Source: Ilumatobacteraceae bacterium
Lineage (GTDB): Bacteria; Actinomycetota; Acidimicrobiia; Acidimicrobiales; Ilumatobacteraceae
DNA length: 64,000 bases
Assembly: GCA_022425725.1 (NCBI GenBank)
Contig: JAKMEY010000065.1
Location: forward strand, 1 to 64,000
Direction: 5' to 3'
The translations under genes were made by a program, and so were the position numbers. Positions 1 through 8,754 of the stretch are shown one piece after another. The notes beneath the pieces were generated by a model. It had not been told where the DNA came from. It searched no databases and worked only from the letters and a program-made list of their open reading frames with translations. How positions within the stretch are numbered: position 1 is the first letter of the stretch; every line of letters starts with the position of its first letter.

Positions 1-312
1 GTGGTGTTGGAGCTTCCAACCCGACACCCTCTGAGCCACCTCAGCGATGCATGGAAACGATTTTGGGATCTCGACCGACCGGTTACTCCAACCGCTCGTG
101 ACGCGTTGGCGGTGGTGCAATCAACAGTGGTGTCAGCGCACCTCGAGGAATTCGAAACCAAAGAGCCACCCCGAGAGGTCACTGACCTCGATGTTGAGCA
201 CATGCGTATTCGCCTGTGTCTCACACCCGACCGAGATGCGGACGTTCGTGAATTCCTTCAACGGCGCCAACCTCAACCACGGTCACTCGCTGCGATCTGG
301 TGGGATGTTTGA
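1..312 (+). CDS. Unknown protein, probably the 3' end of a longer gene
   Basis: The frame is open from the first base of the window to a TGA, giving at most 103 residues. It is probably the C-terminal part of a gene that starts outside the window, because the GTG at base 1 may be internal. The peptide is mixed charged/hydrophobic and ends in a Trp-Trp-Asp-Val tail. I see no signal peptide, membrane segment or family motif. Its codon use resembles that of the neighbouring genes, which supports real coding. The next gene starts 46 bases downstream under its own promoter, so the two are probably not one operon. No function is proposed. Confidence 0.45.
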   Translation: MVLELPTRHPLSHLSDAWKRFWDLDRPVTPTARDALAVVQSTVVSAHLEEFETKEPPREVTDLDVEHMRIRLCLTPDRDADVREFLQRRQPQPRSLAAIWWDV

Positions 313-321
313 GATTGACAT

Positions 322-351
322 TTGATGAAATGTCCGGACATTTGTTATTGT
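322..351 (+). promoter_or_regulatory. Promoter with a 16-bp palindrome filling its spacer
   Basis: TTGATG (322-327) and TATTGT (346-351) are separated by 18 bases. Seven bases follow before the ATG at 359, so the transcript would be leaderless. The perfect palindrome AAATGTCCGGACATTT (328-343) occupies almost the whole spacer, the classic position for a repressor operator. The regulator is unknown. Confidence 0.6.
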
Positions 352-358
352 CTTCACC

Positions 359-517
359 ATGTGCCGCCCAGTGACCTGTAAAACATGCAGAAAAGCCTCA
401 TGGGCGGGCTGCGGACTGCACGTCGAACAAGTGCTCGGCCACCTCAGTGCAGACGAGCGTTGCCAGTGCCACCTCAACCCCGCTCCCGCAAAACGGCGCT
501 GGTTCAGCCGATCCTGA
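359..517 (+). CDS. Small conserved Cys-rich protein (52 aa)
   Basis: This 52-residue protein starts with MCRPVTCKTC and has a Cys-x2-Cys pair (C7, C10), then C18, H21, C35, C37 and H38, followed by a basic tail. From memory, very similar MCRPVTCKTCGK...WAGCG small proteins of unknown function occur across actinobacteria. The Cys/His arrangement suggests a zinc-binding knuckle, which is inference. The start is fixed by the family-like N-terminus and by a TATTGT box seven bases upstream. It lies 37 bases before the enoyl-CoA hydratase gene and could be co-transcribed with it. The promoter contains a perfect palindrome, so the gene is probably regulated. Confidence 0.75.
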   Translation: MCRPVTCKTCRKASWAGCGLHVEQVLGHLSADERCQCHLNPAPAKRRWFSRS

Positions 518-554
518 CTTCGGGCTCCCCCCACGCGCATGACACCCTTATGTC

Positions 555-1301
555 ATGGGCATCAATGTCACGAATTCCAACGCGATCACAACCATCACTC
601 TCGATCGGCAAGAAGCCTTAAACGCTCTCACGCCGGCGCTGTTGAACGATCTTGCTGATGCGCTTGACGCGGCCGCCGCCGACCCCGACGTCCGCGTCGT
701 AATCCTCACCGGTGAAGGCCGAGCATTCTCTGCAGGCGTCGACCTCAAAGCACTTGCCGAAGAGCCACCTGAAGACGGGGATGTCTCCGGTGCTCTTAAT
801 ACACCTGCACGTCGGGCATGTGATGCGCTCTCTCACATGCCGAAAGTGACGATCGCCCGCGTCAACGGATTCTGCTTCACCGGAGCCCTTGAACTCGCTC
901 TCGCATGCGACCTTCTGGTGGTCGCCGAAGAGGCGAAGCTAGGTGACACTCACGCCAAATGGGGACTCAGGCCCACCTGGGGAATGAGTGCTCGTCTCAT
1001 GCGCGCTGTCGGCCCGGTCAGAGCCCGAGAATTGTCATATACCGCGCGTTCATTCACCGGACGCGAGGCCTATGAGTTCGGGCTTGCATCTCATTGTGTT
1101 CCGCTCAGCGACCTTGACGCCACCGTGACTGAACTCGCCACCGAAATTGCCGAGAACAGCCCGGAGTCGCTCGCCGCATACAAAGACCTTTACCTCAATC
1201 AGCAGCAGGTTGGAATTACCGAAGGCCTCTCATTCGAATTCGCCACGATGTACCCAATGGGTGATGCCGGTGGTCGTTTAGACGGGTTCGGGAAGAGTTG
1301 A
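555..1301 (+). CDS. Enoyl-CoA hydratase/isomerase (crotonase family)
   Basis: A 248-residue crotonase-fold protein. It has the N-terminal NAITTITLDRQEALNAL strand, the first oxyanion-hole segment AFSAGVDLKAL near residue 58, and the second segment around FCFTGALELALACDLLV near residue 100. Length is typical of single-domain enoyl-CoA hydratases. The expected reaction is hydration or isomerisation of an enoyl-CoA in fatty-acid or short-chain acyl-CoA breakdown; the exact substrate cannot be read from sequence. No clear -10 box precedes this start, so it may share the promoter of the small Cys-rich gene upstream. The malate synthase gene begins six bases after its stop codon. Confidence 0.85.
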   Translation: MGINVTNSNAITTITLDRQEALNALTPALLNDLADALDAAAADPDVRVVILTGEGRAFSAGVDLKALAEEPPEDGDVSGALNTPARRACDALSHMPKVTIARVNGFCFTGALELALACDLLVVAEEAKLGDTHAKWGLRPTWGMSARLMRAVGPVRARELSYTARSFTGREAYEFGLASHCVPLSDLDATVTELATEIAENSPESLAAYKDLYLNQQQVGITEGLSFEFATMYPMGDAGGRLDGFGKS

Positions 1302-1306
1302 TCAAC

Positions 1307-3424
1307 ATGGCACAACGAGCCCAACTTCACGTCGGCGACGCACTCATCACGTTCGCGGAACAAGAACTACTTCCCGACCTGAGCATTGGCACCGACGAGT
1401 TCTGGGCTGCACTCCAGACCCTCGTCGACGAATTCTTAGAGCGCAACCGCGAACTATTAGAAGAACGCCAACGCCTCCAAAGCCTCATCGATGCATGGCA
1501 TCGTGACCACGGCCAAGGAACACCAGAGGCCTACCGAGCATTCCTGGAATCAATTGGATACCTCATGCCTCAGGGCCCTTCGTTCACCGTCAGCACTGAC
1601 GGAGTCGACCCAGAGGTCGCCTCAATCGCCGGCCCGCAACTCGTCGTGCCCGTCACCAACGCTCGTTACGCAATCAATGCAGTCAATGCGCGTTGGGGTT
1701 CTCTCTACGACGCCCTGTACGGCACTGACGTTCTTGGCGATTCACCGCCTGCTGGCCCCTACAACGAAGAACGAGGGGCCCGCGTCATCGCCTACGCACG
1801 CCAGCTGCTCGACGACTGCGTACCGCTCGAATCAGGCAGCCACCTCGGCTCGCTCGCGTACCGCATTGAGGGCAACACCCTCATCGTCACCGACAAAGAT
1901 GGGCACGAAATCAACGCAGCCGCCCCTGTTGTCGGCTGGACCGGCAGCGCCGAAGCGCCTTCAGGCATCGTGGTAGCCCACAACAACCTGCACGTACACA
2001 TCGTCATCGACCGAGAGCATTCCGTCGGAGCAACCGACTCAGCGGGCATCGCCGATGTTCGACTCGAATCGGCGATCACCGTCATCATGGATTGCGAAGA
2101 CTCCGTCGCATGCGTTGATGCAGAAGATAAGGCGCTTGCCTATCGGAATTGGCTTGGCCTTCAACGCTCGACTCTCACCGAAGACGTCACAAAAGACGGC
2201 TCAACCTTTACGCGCCGAATGGCCGATGACCTGCAACTCACATCACCCGAGGGAACCACCAGCCTTTCGGGAACATCTCTCATGCTCGTGCGCAATGTCG
2301 GCCACCTCATGACAACGCCCGCTGTCCAAGACTCGGCTCACAACGACATACCCGAAGGCATCCTCGATGCGCTCTTTACGATTGCTGCAGCACTCCCCAC
2401 CGACGGATCTGCGCCATCGTCGATTTACATCGTGAAACCCAAAATGCATGGCCCCGCCGAAGTTGAATTTGCCTGCGACCTGTTCTGTCGTGTCGAGCAA
2501 CTTCTCGGTCTCGCCCCCAACACCGTCAAAATCGGCATCATGGACGAGGAACGTCGGACCACTCTCAACCTCGCAGAGTGCATCCGGGTTGCGGCATCGC
2601 GAATCGCATTCATCAACACCGGATTCCTCGACCGAACCGGCGACGAAATACACACATCAATGCTTGCCGGCCCGATGATTCGAAAAGCCGACATGAAAGC
2701 CCAGCAATGGATATCGGCGTATGAAGACAACAACGTCGATGTTGGAATTACCTGTGGTCTGGTCGGCAGCGCTCAAATCGGTAAAGGCATGTGGGCCGCA
2801 CCAGATCTCATGGCCGACATGCTCGAGACGAAGATCAATCACCCATTGGCAGGTGCATCATGCGCGTGGGTGCCATCACCAACCGCCGCAACGTTGCACG
2901 CAATTCACTACCACCGAGTTGATGTCGCCGAACAGCAGAACCGCATTGCGAATGACCCGACCCGCGGTCATTCGCGGCTCGAAGAGCTGCTCTCGATCCC
3001 GGTTGAAAACGACCCCTCATGGACAGATGACGAAATTCAGGCTGAACTCGATAACAACGCCCAAGGAATTCTTGGGTATGTCGTTCGATGGGTTGACCAG
3101 GGGGTCGGCTGCTCGAAGGTTCCCGACATCAATGACGTCGGCCTCATGGAAGACCGAGCGACCTGCCGTATATCGTCACAGCACATGGCGAACTGGCTTA
3201 CCCACGGCATTGTCGACGAATCTCGCGTGAGGGAAACCTTTGTCAAAATGTCGTCGGTGGTAAATACGCAAAACCAAGAGGATGAGTCCTACACGCCACT
3301 GACCCCTGACTCGACAGCGTTTCGAGCTGCGCTCGATCTCGTCCTTTCAGGAACCGAACAGCCCTCCGGTTACACCGAACCCATCCTTCATGCCCGACGA
3401 CTCGAAGTAAAGGCAACACCATGA
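1307..3424 (+). CDS. glcB: Malate synthase G
   Basis: Condenses glyoxylate with acetyl-CoA to malate in the cytoplasm. At 705 residues it matches the long monomeric G isoform, not the short A isoform. Diagnostic segments are MDCEDSVACVDAEDK near residue 260, the GIMDEERRTTLNL...NTGFLDRTGDEIH stretch near 405-445, and WVPSPTAATLHAIHYH near 520. I chose the ATG at 1307 over an in-frame TTG at 1298, because the protein then begins with the usual leader and GGGAAGAG lies nine bases upstream. Its stop overlaps the glcG start (ATGA), so it leads a five-gene glycolate operon. The substrate glyoxylate would come from GlcDEF or from the ethylmalonyl-CoA pathway encoded elsewhere in the window. Confidence 0.95.
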   Translation: MAQRAQLHVGDALITFAEQELLPDLSIGTDEFWAALQTLVDEFLERNRELLEERQRLQSLIDAWHRDHGQGTPEAYRAFLESIGYLMPQGPSFTVSTDGVDPEVASIAGPQLVVPVTNARYAINAVNARWGSLYDALYGTDVLGDSPPAGPYNEERGARVIAYARQLLDDCVPLESGSHLGSLAYRIEGNTLIVTDKDGHEINAAAPVVGWTGSAEAPSGIVVAHNNLHVHIVIDREHSVGATDSAGIADVRLESAITVIMDCEDSVACVDAEDKALAYRNWLGLQRSTLTEDVTKDGSTFTRRMADDLQLTSPEGTTSLSGTSLMLVRNVGHLMTTPAVQDSAHNDIPEGILDALFTIAAALPTDGSAPSSIYIVKPKMHGPAEVEFACDLFCRVEQLLGLAPNTVKIGIMDEERRTTLNLAECIRVAASRIAFINTGFLDRTGDEIHTSMLAGPMIRKADMKAQQWISAYEDNNVDVGITCGLVGSAQIGKGMWAAPDLMADMLETKINHPLAGASCAWVPSPTAATLHAIHYHRVDVAEQQNRIANDPTRGHSRLEELLSIPVENDPSWTDDEIQAELDNNAQGILGYVVRWVDQGVGCSKVPDINDVGLMEDRATCRISSQHMANWLTHGIVDESRVRETFVKMSSVVNTQNQEDESYTPLTPDSTAFRAALDLVLSGTEQPSGYTEPILHARRLEVKATP

Positions 3425-3855
3425 CCACCTATCAGCCATCGATCACCCGCACCGCCGCCCAAACCATCATTGCGTCGGCTCTTCAACACGGCACCGACAA
3501 CGGCATGAACCCCCTTGTCGTGCTCGTGATCGATGTCGGAGGGGCGCCGGTCGCTTACGAGCGTTCTGATGGCTCCCCTCCCGGCCGGTTTGATGTTGCG
3601 CTCGGCAAAGCGAATGGCGCATTGCAATTAGGGGTGAACTCAAAGCGTCTCGGTGAAATGGCAATCGAGAGACCACACTTCATCAACGGCGTCGCAGGTT
3701 CCCTACAAGGGCCACTGGTGCCAGTTGCCGGAGGAGTGCTCATCACCGACAACGGAGTTGTCATCGGTGCCGTTGGCGTATCTGGTGACACTTCCGACAA
3801 CGATGAAGCTGCAGCCTTCGCTGGAATCGACGCGGCCGGATTTGGGCGTCCATGA
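3421..3855 (+). CDS. glcG: GlcG/HbpS-family protein
   Basis: A 144-residue single-domain protein of the GlcG/HbpS family (PF03928). Features are an N-terminal helix, the LVVLVIDVGGAPVAYERSDG strand pair near residue 35-55, and the Gly-rich LVPVAGGVLITDNGVVIGAVGVSG stretch near 100-125 followed by D(N/E)DEAAAFAG. HbpS of Streptomyces binds heme, and GlcG of E. coli sits in the glc operon with no settled role. Here it is translationally coupled on both sides (ATGA overlaps with glcB and glcD), which ties it to glycolate oxidation. It has no export signal, so it should act in the cytoplasm. Confidence 0.85.
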   Translation: MTTYQPSITRTAAQTIIASALQHGTDNGMNPLVVLVIDVGGAPVAYERSDGSPPGRFDVALGKANGALQLGVNSKRLGEMAIERPHFINGVAGSLQGPLVPVAGGVLITDNGVVIGAVGVSGDTSDNDEAAAFAGIDAAGFGRP

Positions 3856-5291
3856 CGACAGCCGATGACGCTCTGCTCGCTGATCTGAAGCGAGTTCTCG
3901 GAGATCGGGTTCGAGCCGACAGCGCAGAGCGTGCACTACTTCGCCGCGATGCCTCTGTCTTCGATGGTGGTAGCGCGGGGCCCACCTGTCTATGCGAGTC
4001 AACCGAAGAGGTTCAGCGAGTCGTCCGCATCGCCTTAGCCCACGGCCGGTCGGTGGTGCCGCGTGGTGCCGGAACTGGCCTAGCCGGGGGCGCAATCCCA
4101 CTCGGAGCTCCGGTGATTATCTCGCTCTCACGAATGAATCGAATTCTTGAGGTCGATACCGATTCACGAAATGCCTGGGTCGAGCCGGGGGTCGTCAACC
4201 TTGATCTCACCAAGCACCTCACGCCACTCGGCTACCACTTCGCACCCGACCCGTCGAGCCAACAGGTCTGCACCATCGGCGGAAACGTCGGCAACAACTC
4301 TGGCGGTCCGCATTGCCTGGCCTATGGCGTCACCAACGCTCACATCCTTGCTATCGAAGTCGTGCTCGCCGATGGTGAAATCGTCACGCTCGGAGGTCTC
4401 GATGCTGAACCTTCCGGGTATGACCTGCGAGGCGTGTTTATCGGCGGAGAGGGAATGCTCGGCATCACAACGAAGGTTGCGGTGCGCATCACCCCGAACC
4501 CGCCAGCGGTGCGCACACTTCTTCTTTCATTCGACACTCCACGTGATGCCGCTGCGACGGTGAGTGCTGTCATCGCCGCCGGAATCGTGCCTGCCGCAAT
4601 GGAAGTGATGGATCAACGAATCACTATCGCAGTGGAGAATTACGTCAACGTTGGCTACCCCCGAGATGCCGGCGCCGTTCTGCTCGCCGAAGTCGACGGA
4701 CTTCCCGACGGGGTCGATATCGACGCACAACGAATCTCCGACATCGGCCGCGAACACGGCGCAACCGACGTACGCCAAGCTGCGTCTGATGAGGAACGCA
4801 TGCTGTTGTGGAAGGGACGAAAGACCGCATTCGGCGCAGTTGCACAAATCGCCCCCAACTACTACCTGCATGACACCGTCGTGCCTCGATCAAAACTCGC
4901 GGACACACTCGAAGAGGTCTACCGAATTGCCGAAGAGCACGACCTCGCCGTGGTGAACGTGTTCCACGCCGGTGATGGAAACCTGCATCCGCTGCTGCTC
5001 TTCGACGGCCAAGAACCGGGAATCTACGATCGTGTTCACGCGGCTGGAGCAAAGATCGTTGAGGCCTCGCTCGCAGCCGGAGGAGTGCTCTCTGGGGAAC
5101 ATGGCATCGGTGTCGAAAAGCAGCCGTATATGCACCAAATGTTCTCTGAAGACGATCTTGATCACCAAGAACGCCTCCGGCATGCGTTTGATCCCGCTTG
5201 CCGCTCAAATCCCGGAAAAGTGATCCCTGTTGGTCACTCATGTGCAGATATCCAGTCGCTTCGCAACGTTCCCGAAGAAGTGTGGGGATGA
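3852..5291 (+). CDS. glcD: Glycolate oxidase, FAD subunit GlcD
   Basis: A 479-residue FAD-linked oxidase. The PCMH-type FAD domain shows PRGAGTGLAGGA near residue 70 and DPSSQQVCTIGGNVGNNSGG near 130-150. The C-terminal FAD-oxidase domain shows NVFHAGDGNLHPLLLFD near 370 and GGVLSGEHGIGVEK near 410. With GlcE and GlcF it should oxidise glycolate (or lactate) to glyoxylate and pass electrons to the membrane quinone pool. Length and motifs fit GlcD; D-lactate dehydrogenase is the main alternative, but the glcE/glcF/glcB neighbours favour glycolate. It overlaps glcG and glcE by ATGA. Confidence 0.93.
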   Translation: MTTADDALLADLKRVLGDRVRADSAERALLRRDASVFDGGSAGPTCLCESTEEVQRVVRIALAHGRSVVPRGAGTGLAGGAIPLGAPVIISLSRMNRILEVDTDSRNAWVEPGVVNLDLTKHLTPLGYHFAPDPSSQQVCTIGGNVGNNSGGPHCLAYGVTNAHILAIEVVLADGEIVTLGGLDAEPSGYDLRGVFIGGEGMLGITTKVAVRITPNPPAVRTLLLSFDTPRDAAATVSAVIAAGIVPAAMEVMDQRITIAVENYVNVGYPRDAGAVLLAEVDGLPDGVDIDAQRISDIGREHGATDVRQAASDEERMLLWKGRKTAFGAVAQIAPNYYLHDTVVPRSKLADTLEEVYRIAEEHDLAVVNVFHAGDGNLHPLLLFDGQEPGIYDRVHAAGAKIVEASLAAGGVLSGEHGIGVEKQPYMHQMFSEDDLDHQERLRHAFDPACRSNPGKVIPVGHSCADIQSLRNVPEEVWG

Positions 5292-6166
5292 GCGACTTCG
5301 CCAAACTTGTTGGAGCCGAAGGCCCCGTCACCGTCGTCGGAGGAAGAACGCGGTGGCATGTTGGCGGAGCGGTTCACTCCGACGCCCGCGAGGTTCACGC
5401 CCCGTCAGGTGTCGTGTCGTATGACCCGGCAGAGATGACGGTCACCGTTCGAGCGGGCACAACAACGGCTGAACTCACCGCAACCCTCGCTGGGGCGGAC
5501 CAACGCTGCGCCCTCCCCGAACGTGGCGGCACTGTCGGCGGCTCCGTGGTCATCGGTGAGAACCACCCTGAAGTATCGGGGAGAGGGTGGCTCACCTCCT
5601 CGGTCCTTCAAGTCACCTACATCAGCGCAGAGGGCAAAGTGGTCCGCGGTGGCGGACCGACAGTGAAGAACGTTTCAGGATTCGATCTTCCGAGACTCAT
5701 CGTTGGCTCGCTAGGAACGCTCGGACTTGTCGAGGAAGTCATTCTGCGGACAAACCCGATTCCGCCTCGGTCACAATGGGTGGAAAGTCATGATGCAGAT
5801 CCATTCACCATCGCATCCCAGGTTCTTCGGCCTTCGGCGGTGTTGTGGAATGGCTCATCGACTCGGGTGCTCCTCGAAGGGCACGCCCCCGATGTTGCGG
5901 CGTCGCTGAACTCATTGACCTCGATCGGCTCATGGTCTGAAGTTGACGGATCATTCGATCTTCCTCAATATCGCTGGTCTCTTCAACCGGCCGAACTCAA
6001 TGGGTGTTCGGGCACATTCGTCGCATCGATTGGCGTCGGAACCGTGTGGCGAGACGAACCCCAACCTCGACCTGCACTTTCCCCAAGCGTGATTGAGATC
6101 TCCACGCGAATGAAAAGCAATTTTGACCCGACCGGTCGACTCAACCCAGGAAGAAGCGCGTTCTGA
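5288..6166 (+). CDS. glcE: Glycolate oxidase, FAD-binding subunit GlcE
   Basis: A 292-residue FAD-binding subunit. VVGGRTRWHVGG near the N-terminus, LPERGGTVGGSVVIGEN near residue 80 and VKNVSGFDLPRLIVGSLGTLG near 125-145 are the GlcE version of the PCMH fold. It is shorter than E. coli GlcE (about 350). The ATG at 5288 overlaps the glcD stop codon; a longer upstream reading would run deep into glcD and is unlikely. The C-terminal DPTGRLNPGR is the usual family ending. It is expected to work only as part of the GlcDEF complex. Confidence 0.9.
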   Translation: MSDFAKLVGAEGPVTVVGGRTRWHVGGAVHSDAREVHAPSGVVSYDPAEMTVTVRAGTTTAELTATLAGADQRCALPERGGTVGGSVVIGENHPEVSGRGWLTSSVLQVTYISAEGKVVRGGGPTVKNVSGFDLPRLIVGSLGTLGLVEEVILRTNPIPPRSQWVESHDADPFTIASQVLRPSAVLWNGSSTRVLLEGHAPDVAASLNSLTSIGSWSEVDGSFDLPQYRWSLQPAELNGCSGTFVASIGVGTVWRDEPQPRPALSPSVIEISTRMKSNFDPTGRLNPGRSAF

Positions 6167-7290
6167 TGGACCTTGGAATCGATCCCGATCAGCTTGGTAC
6201 GTGTGTGCAGTGCGGACTCTGCCTCTCGTCTTGTCCGACCTACCGAGTCACCGGAGATGAAGCGTTTTCACCCCGAGGCCGAATTGCACTCATGCGGCAA
6301 GTCCAACTTCATGATGCGCCGCTGACTGCTGAAGTAACCGAGGCATTCGACACCTGTATTCAATGTCTCGGTTGTGAACCGGCCTGCCCATCGGTTGTTC
6401 CCTATGGCCACTTCATCGAATCGACCCGTAACGCGCTCACCGAGCACCGCGGTTCACGTCGTCGAGCGATCGCTCTGTGGCCGTTGACGAAGCCTCGACT
6501 GCTTCGTCTCGGGTCATCACTGCTCGCCGTTGCACAACGCCTTCGACTCGTACCGGCACGTCTCGGACTTCCCGACCGGCTGCCTCTCCGACGACGGCCG
6601 CATCAAACATCGGGAACCGATGTGTATCTGTTTACCGGTTGCGTCATGGATGCCTGGCAACGCGAGGTGCACTTTGCGACGCAGCGGGTGCTTGAAGCCG
6701 CCGGCTTTGGTGTCACGCCAACCGGTGATGCTGCCGGGTGTTGCGGAGCCCTTCATACCCACGCCGGACTCGCCGCTCACGGCGAACGACTTACCGAGAA
6801 CATCGATGCCGCTCTCGACCCGACCATTCCGGTCATCGTCAATTCCGCTGGGTGTGGTGCGCACCTCAAACAGCATTCGTCTCACCAAATCTTCGACGCA
6901 CAAGAGTTCCTCGCCGAGCATCTCGACCGCCTTCCTGACGTCACTCCGCTCGAAGTGAATGTCGCTGTGCAAGACCCATGTCACTTACGGCACGTGCAAC
7001 GCGCTCACCTCCCAACCCGAACCCTCCTGCGAAAATTTGTGTCTCTCGTCACCGAACTCGACGACGAAGGATTGTGCTGCGGGGCCGGTGGTGCATATTC
7101 AGTGCTTCAGCCCGACATGTCTCAACAGGTTCGAGAGCGAAAGCTCGCGTCGATCAATCGGGCGCAACCCGACGTCGTGGCAAGCGCGAACCCTGGATGC
7201 TCAATGCACCTGTCAGCAGCGGGAGTAATGACTGAACATCCAATGGTGCTCGTCGATCGGGCACTCGCGGCGAACTCGTCAACCACATAG
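6166..7290 (+). CDS. glcF: Glycolate oxidase, iron-sulfur subunit GlcF
   Basis: A 374-residue Fe-S subunit. It has two [4Fe-4S] motifs, CVQCGLCLSSCP (residues 11-22) and CIQCLGCEPACP near 65. Two CCG domains follow: CCGALHTH and DPCHLRHVQ, then GLCCGAGGAYSV near 305. It should carry electrons from GlcD/GlcE flavins to membrane quinones. The start overlaps the glcE stop by one base (TGATG). It is the last gene of the glc operon; the next gene has its own promoter. I see no hairpin terminator after it. Confidence 0.93.
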   Translation: MDLGIDPDQLGTCVQCGLCLSSCPTYRVTGDEAFSPRGRIALMRQVQLHDAPLTAEVTEAFDTCIQCLGCEPACPSVVPYGHFIESTRNALTEHRGSRRRAIALWPLTKPRLLRLGSSLLAVAQRLRLVPARLGLPDRLPLRRRPHQTSGTDVYLFTGCVMDAWQREVHFATQRVLEAAGFGVTPTGDAAGCCGALHTHAGLAAHGERLTENIDAALDPTIPVIVNSAGCGAHLKQHSSHQIFDAQEFLAEHLDRLPDVTPLEVNVAVQDPCHLRHVQRAHLPTRTLLRKFVSLVTELDDEGLCCGAGGAYSVLQPDMSQQVRERKLASINRAQPDVVASANPGCSMHLSAAGVMTEHPMVLVDRALAANSSTT

Positions 7291-7313
7291 ACCCAACCGT
7301 TCAGCCGTCTGCG

Positions 7314-7344
7314 TTGACGACGACCATCCCTGCGCTACTACGGT
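7314..7344 (+). promoter_or_regulatory. Promoter of the AcuI-like gene, leaderless type
   Basis: TTGACG (7314-7319), a 19-base gap, then TACGGT (7339-7344). Seven bases follow before the ATG, so transcription would start at the A of the start codon. Confidence 0.5.
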
Positions 7345-7351
7345 CGGTGAT

Positions 7352-8341
7352 ATGACAACTTTCCGAGCGTTCCGAGCCGATACTTCGGGTGACACCGTTG
7401 ACCGTGGCGTCGTCGAAATGTCGACCGATGACCTTGCCGATGACGGGGCTTTGATCGAAGTTCACTGGTCGAGCGTCAACTACAAAGATGGGCTGGCCTC
7501 GACACCAACGGGCAGGGTTGCTCGGTTCAGCCCGATGGTTCCCGGTGTTGATCTCGCAGGCATTCTGCTCGAGGACGCAGGAGACATTGCTGCCGGAACC
7601 GAAATCATCGTTCACGGCTATGACCTCGGGGTGAATCGCCACGGTGGATTCGCGCAATTTGCAACTGCCCCACATGACTGGATCGTTCCCCTGCCCTCCG
7701 GCCTCACTACTCGTGAAGCAATGGTGCTCGGCACTGCCGGGTACACCGCAGCGCTGTCGGTCATTGCGTTACTCGACCACGGACTCACACCATCTGATGG
7801 AAAAGTGCTGGTGACTGGGGCCACTGGCGGGGTTGGGTCAACCGCTGTCAGCATGATGTCGGAGTTGGGATACGAAGTTGTTGCATCGACCGGTAAGCCC
7901 GACGAGTCATCATTTCTTACCGATCTCGGGGCAAGTGAAATCATTGATCGATCGGTGCTTGCCGAGGCCGGTAAGCCTTTGCAGGGAATGCAATGGGCAG
8001 GCGCCATCGACTGTGTCGGCGGTGTTCCGCTTGCGAACGTTCTCGCCCAAACGGCATACGGGGGTGCCGTTGCGGCCAGTGGTCTCACGGCTGGAAACGG
8101 TCTGCCAACCACGGTGCTTCCATTCATCTTGCGCGGCGTCAGCCTGTACGGAATCGACTCCGTCCAAACACCCATCGAACGCCGGCGCGAGGTGTGGCAA
8201 CGCATCGCATCAGATCTGAAGCCAGCCGGACTCGACACCATCGGACACGACATCGGCCTCGACGAACTCGACGATGTCCTCACCGGCATTTTGGATGGTA
8301 AAGCCGTCGGACGAGCAGTTGTTGACCTGAAACGGAGTTGA
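7352..8341 (+). CDS. acuI: AcuI/YhdH-type acrylyl-CoA reductase (MDR family)
   Basis: A 329-residue zinc-independent medium-chain reductase. VNYKDGLA near residue 43 and PGVDLAG near 62 are typical of the YhdH/AcuI branch. The NADPH-binding site is [21 protein letters not shown] near 152-172. AcuI reduces acryloyl-CoA to propionyl-CoA, detoxifying it during DMSP or 3-hydroxypropionate use; YhdH is the E. coli homologue. Substrate is inferred from family only. The propionyl-CoA product would fit with the acyl-CoA genes elsewhere in the window. msrB follows after one base and an MBL hydrolase two bases later, forming a three-gene operon. Confidence 0.82.
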   Translation: MTTFRAFRADTSGDTVDRGVVEMSTDDLADDGALIEVHWSSVNYKDGLASTPTGRVARFSPMVPGVDLAGILLEDAGDIAAGTEIIVHGYDLGVNRHGGFAQFATAPHDWIVPLPSGLTTREAMVLGTAGYTAALSVIALLDHGLTPSDGKVLVTGATGGVGSTAVSMMSELGYEVVASTGKPDESSFLTDLGASEIIDRSVLAEAGKPLQGMQWAGAIDCVGGVPLANVLAQTAYGGAVAASGLTAGNGLPTTVLPFILRGVSLYGIDSVQTPIERRREVWQRIASDLKPAGLDTIGHDIGLDELDDVLTGILDGKAVGRAVVDLKRS

Positions 8342-8342
8342 A

Positions 8343-8753
8343 ATGAGCGAACAATCCTTTGTGAAACCCTCTGCCGATGTCCTGAAGTCGCTGCTCACCC
8401 CAGTGCAGTACGAAGTCACACAGAATGCAGGAACCGAACGCCCCTTCACTGGCGAATACTGGAACGTGTTCGACGATGGGCGGTATGACTGCATCGTCTG
8501 CGGAACGCACCTGTTTACTTCCGACACCAAATTTGATGCCCACTGCGGGTGGCCAAGCTTTTATCAAGCAATCGATGACAGTCGAGTGACCTTCATCGAG
8601 GATCGGTCGCATGGAATGATCCGCGTCGAGGTTCGCTGCGCAACCTGTGATGCCCACCTCGGCCACGTCTTTCCCGATGGGCCGGCACCCACTGGAGATC
8701 GCTACTGCATGAATTCAGCCTCACTACAGTTCGCTACCGGATCGGAGAGTTGA
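8343..8753 (+). CDS. msrB: Peptide methionine (R)-S-oxide reductase MsrB
   Basis: Repairs oxidised methionine (R-sulfoxide) in proteins, in the cytoplasm. The 136 residues cover one complete MsrB domain. There are two zinc Cys-x2-Cys pairs (CIVCGTHLF and [12 protein letters not shown]), the HCGWPSF segment, and the catalytic Cys in [11 protein letters not shown] near the C-terminus (the usual form is RYCINS). It is sandwiched with one- and two-base gaps between the AcuI-like reductase and an MBL hydrolase, so the three are probably co-expressed. No separate promoter is visible. Confidence 0.95.
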   Translation: MSEQSFVKPSADVLKSLLTPVQYEVTQNAGTERPFTGEYWNVFDDGRYDCIVCGTHLFTSDTKFDAHCGWPSFYQAIDDSRVTFIEDRSHGMIRVEVRCATCDAHLGHVFPDGPAPTGDRYCMNSASLQFATGSES

Positions 8754-8754
8754 C

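Noticed and set aside
315-320. Perfect TTGACA before the small Cys-rich gene
   Set aside because: It is 25 bases from TATTGT, too far. TTGATG at 322-327 gives the proper 18-base spacer.
4645-5331. 228-codon open frame antisense to glcD
   Set aside because: It mirrors a well-supported GlcD reading, is Arg-rich low-complexity, and has no motif or start signals.
7618-8289. 223-codon antisense open frame under the AcuI-like gene
   Set aside because: Ser/Pro/Arg-rich shadow of a clear MDR reductase; no family features.
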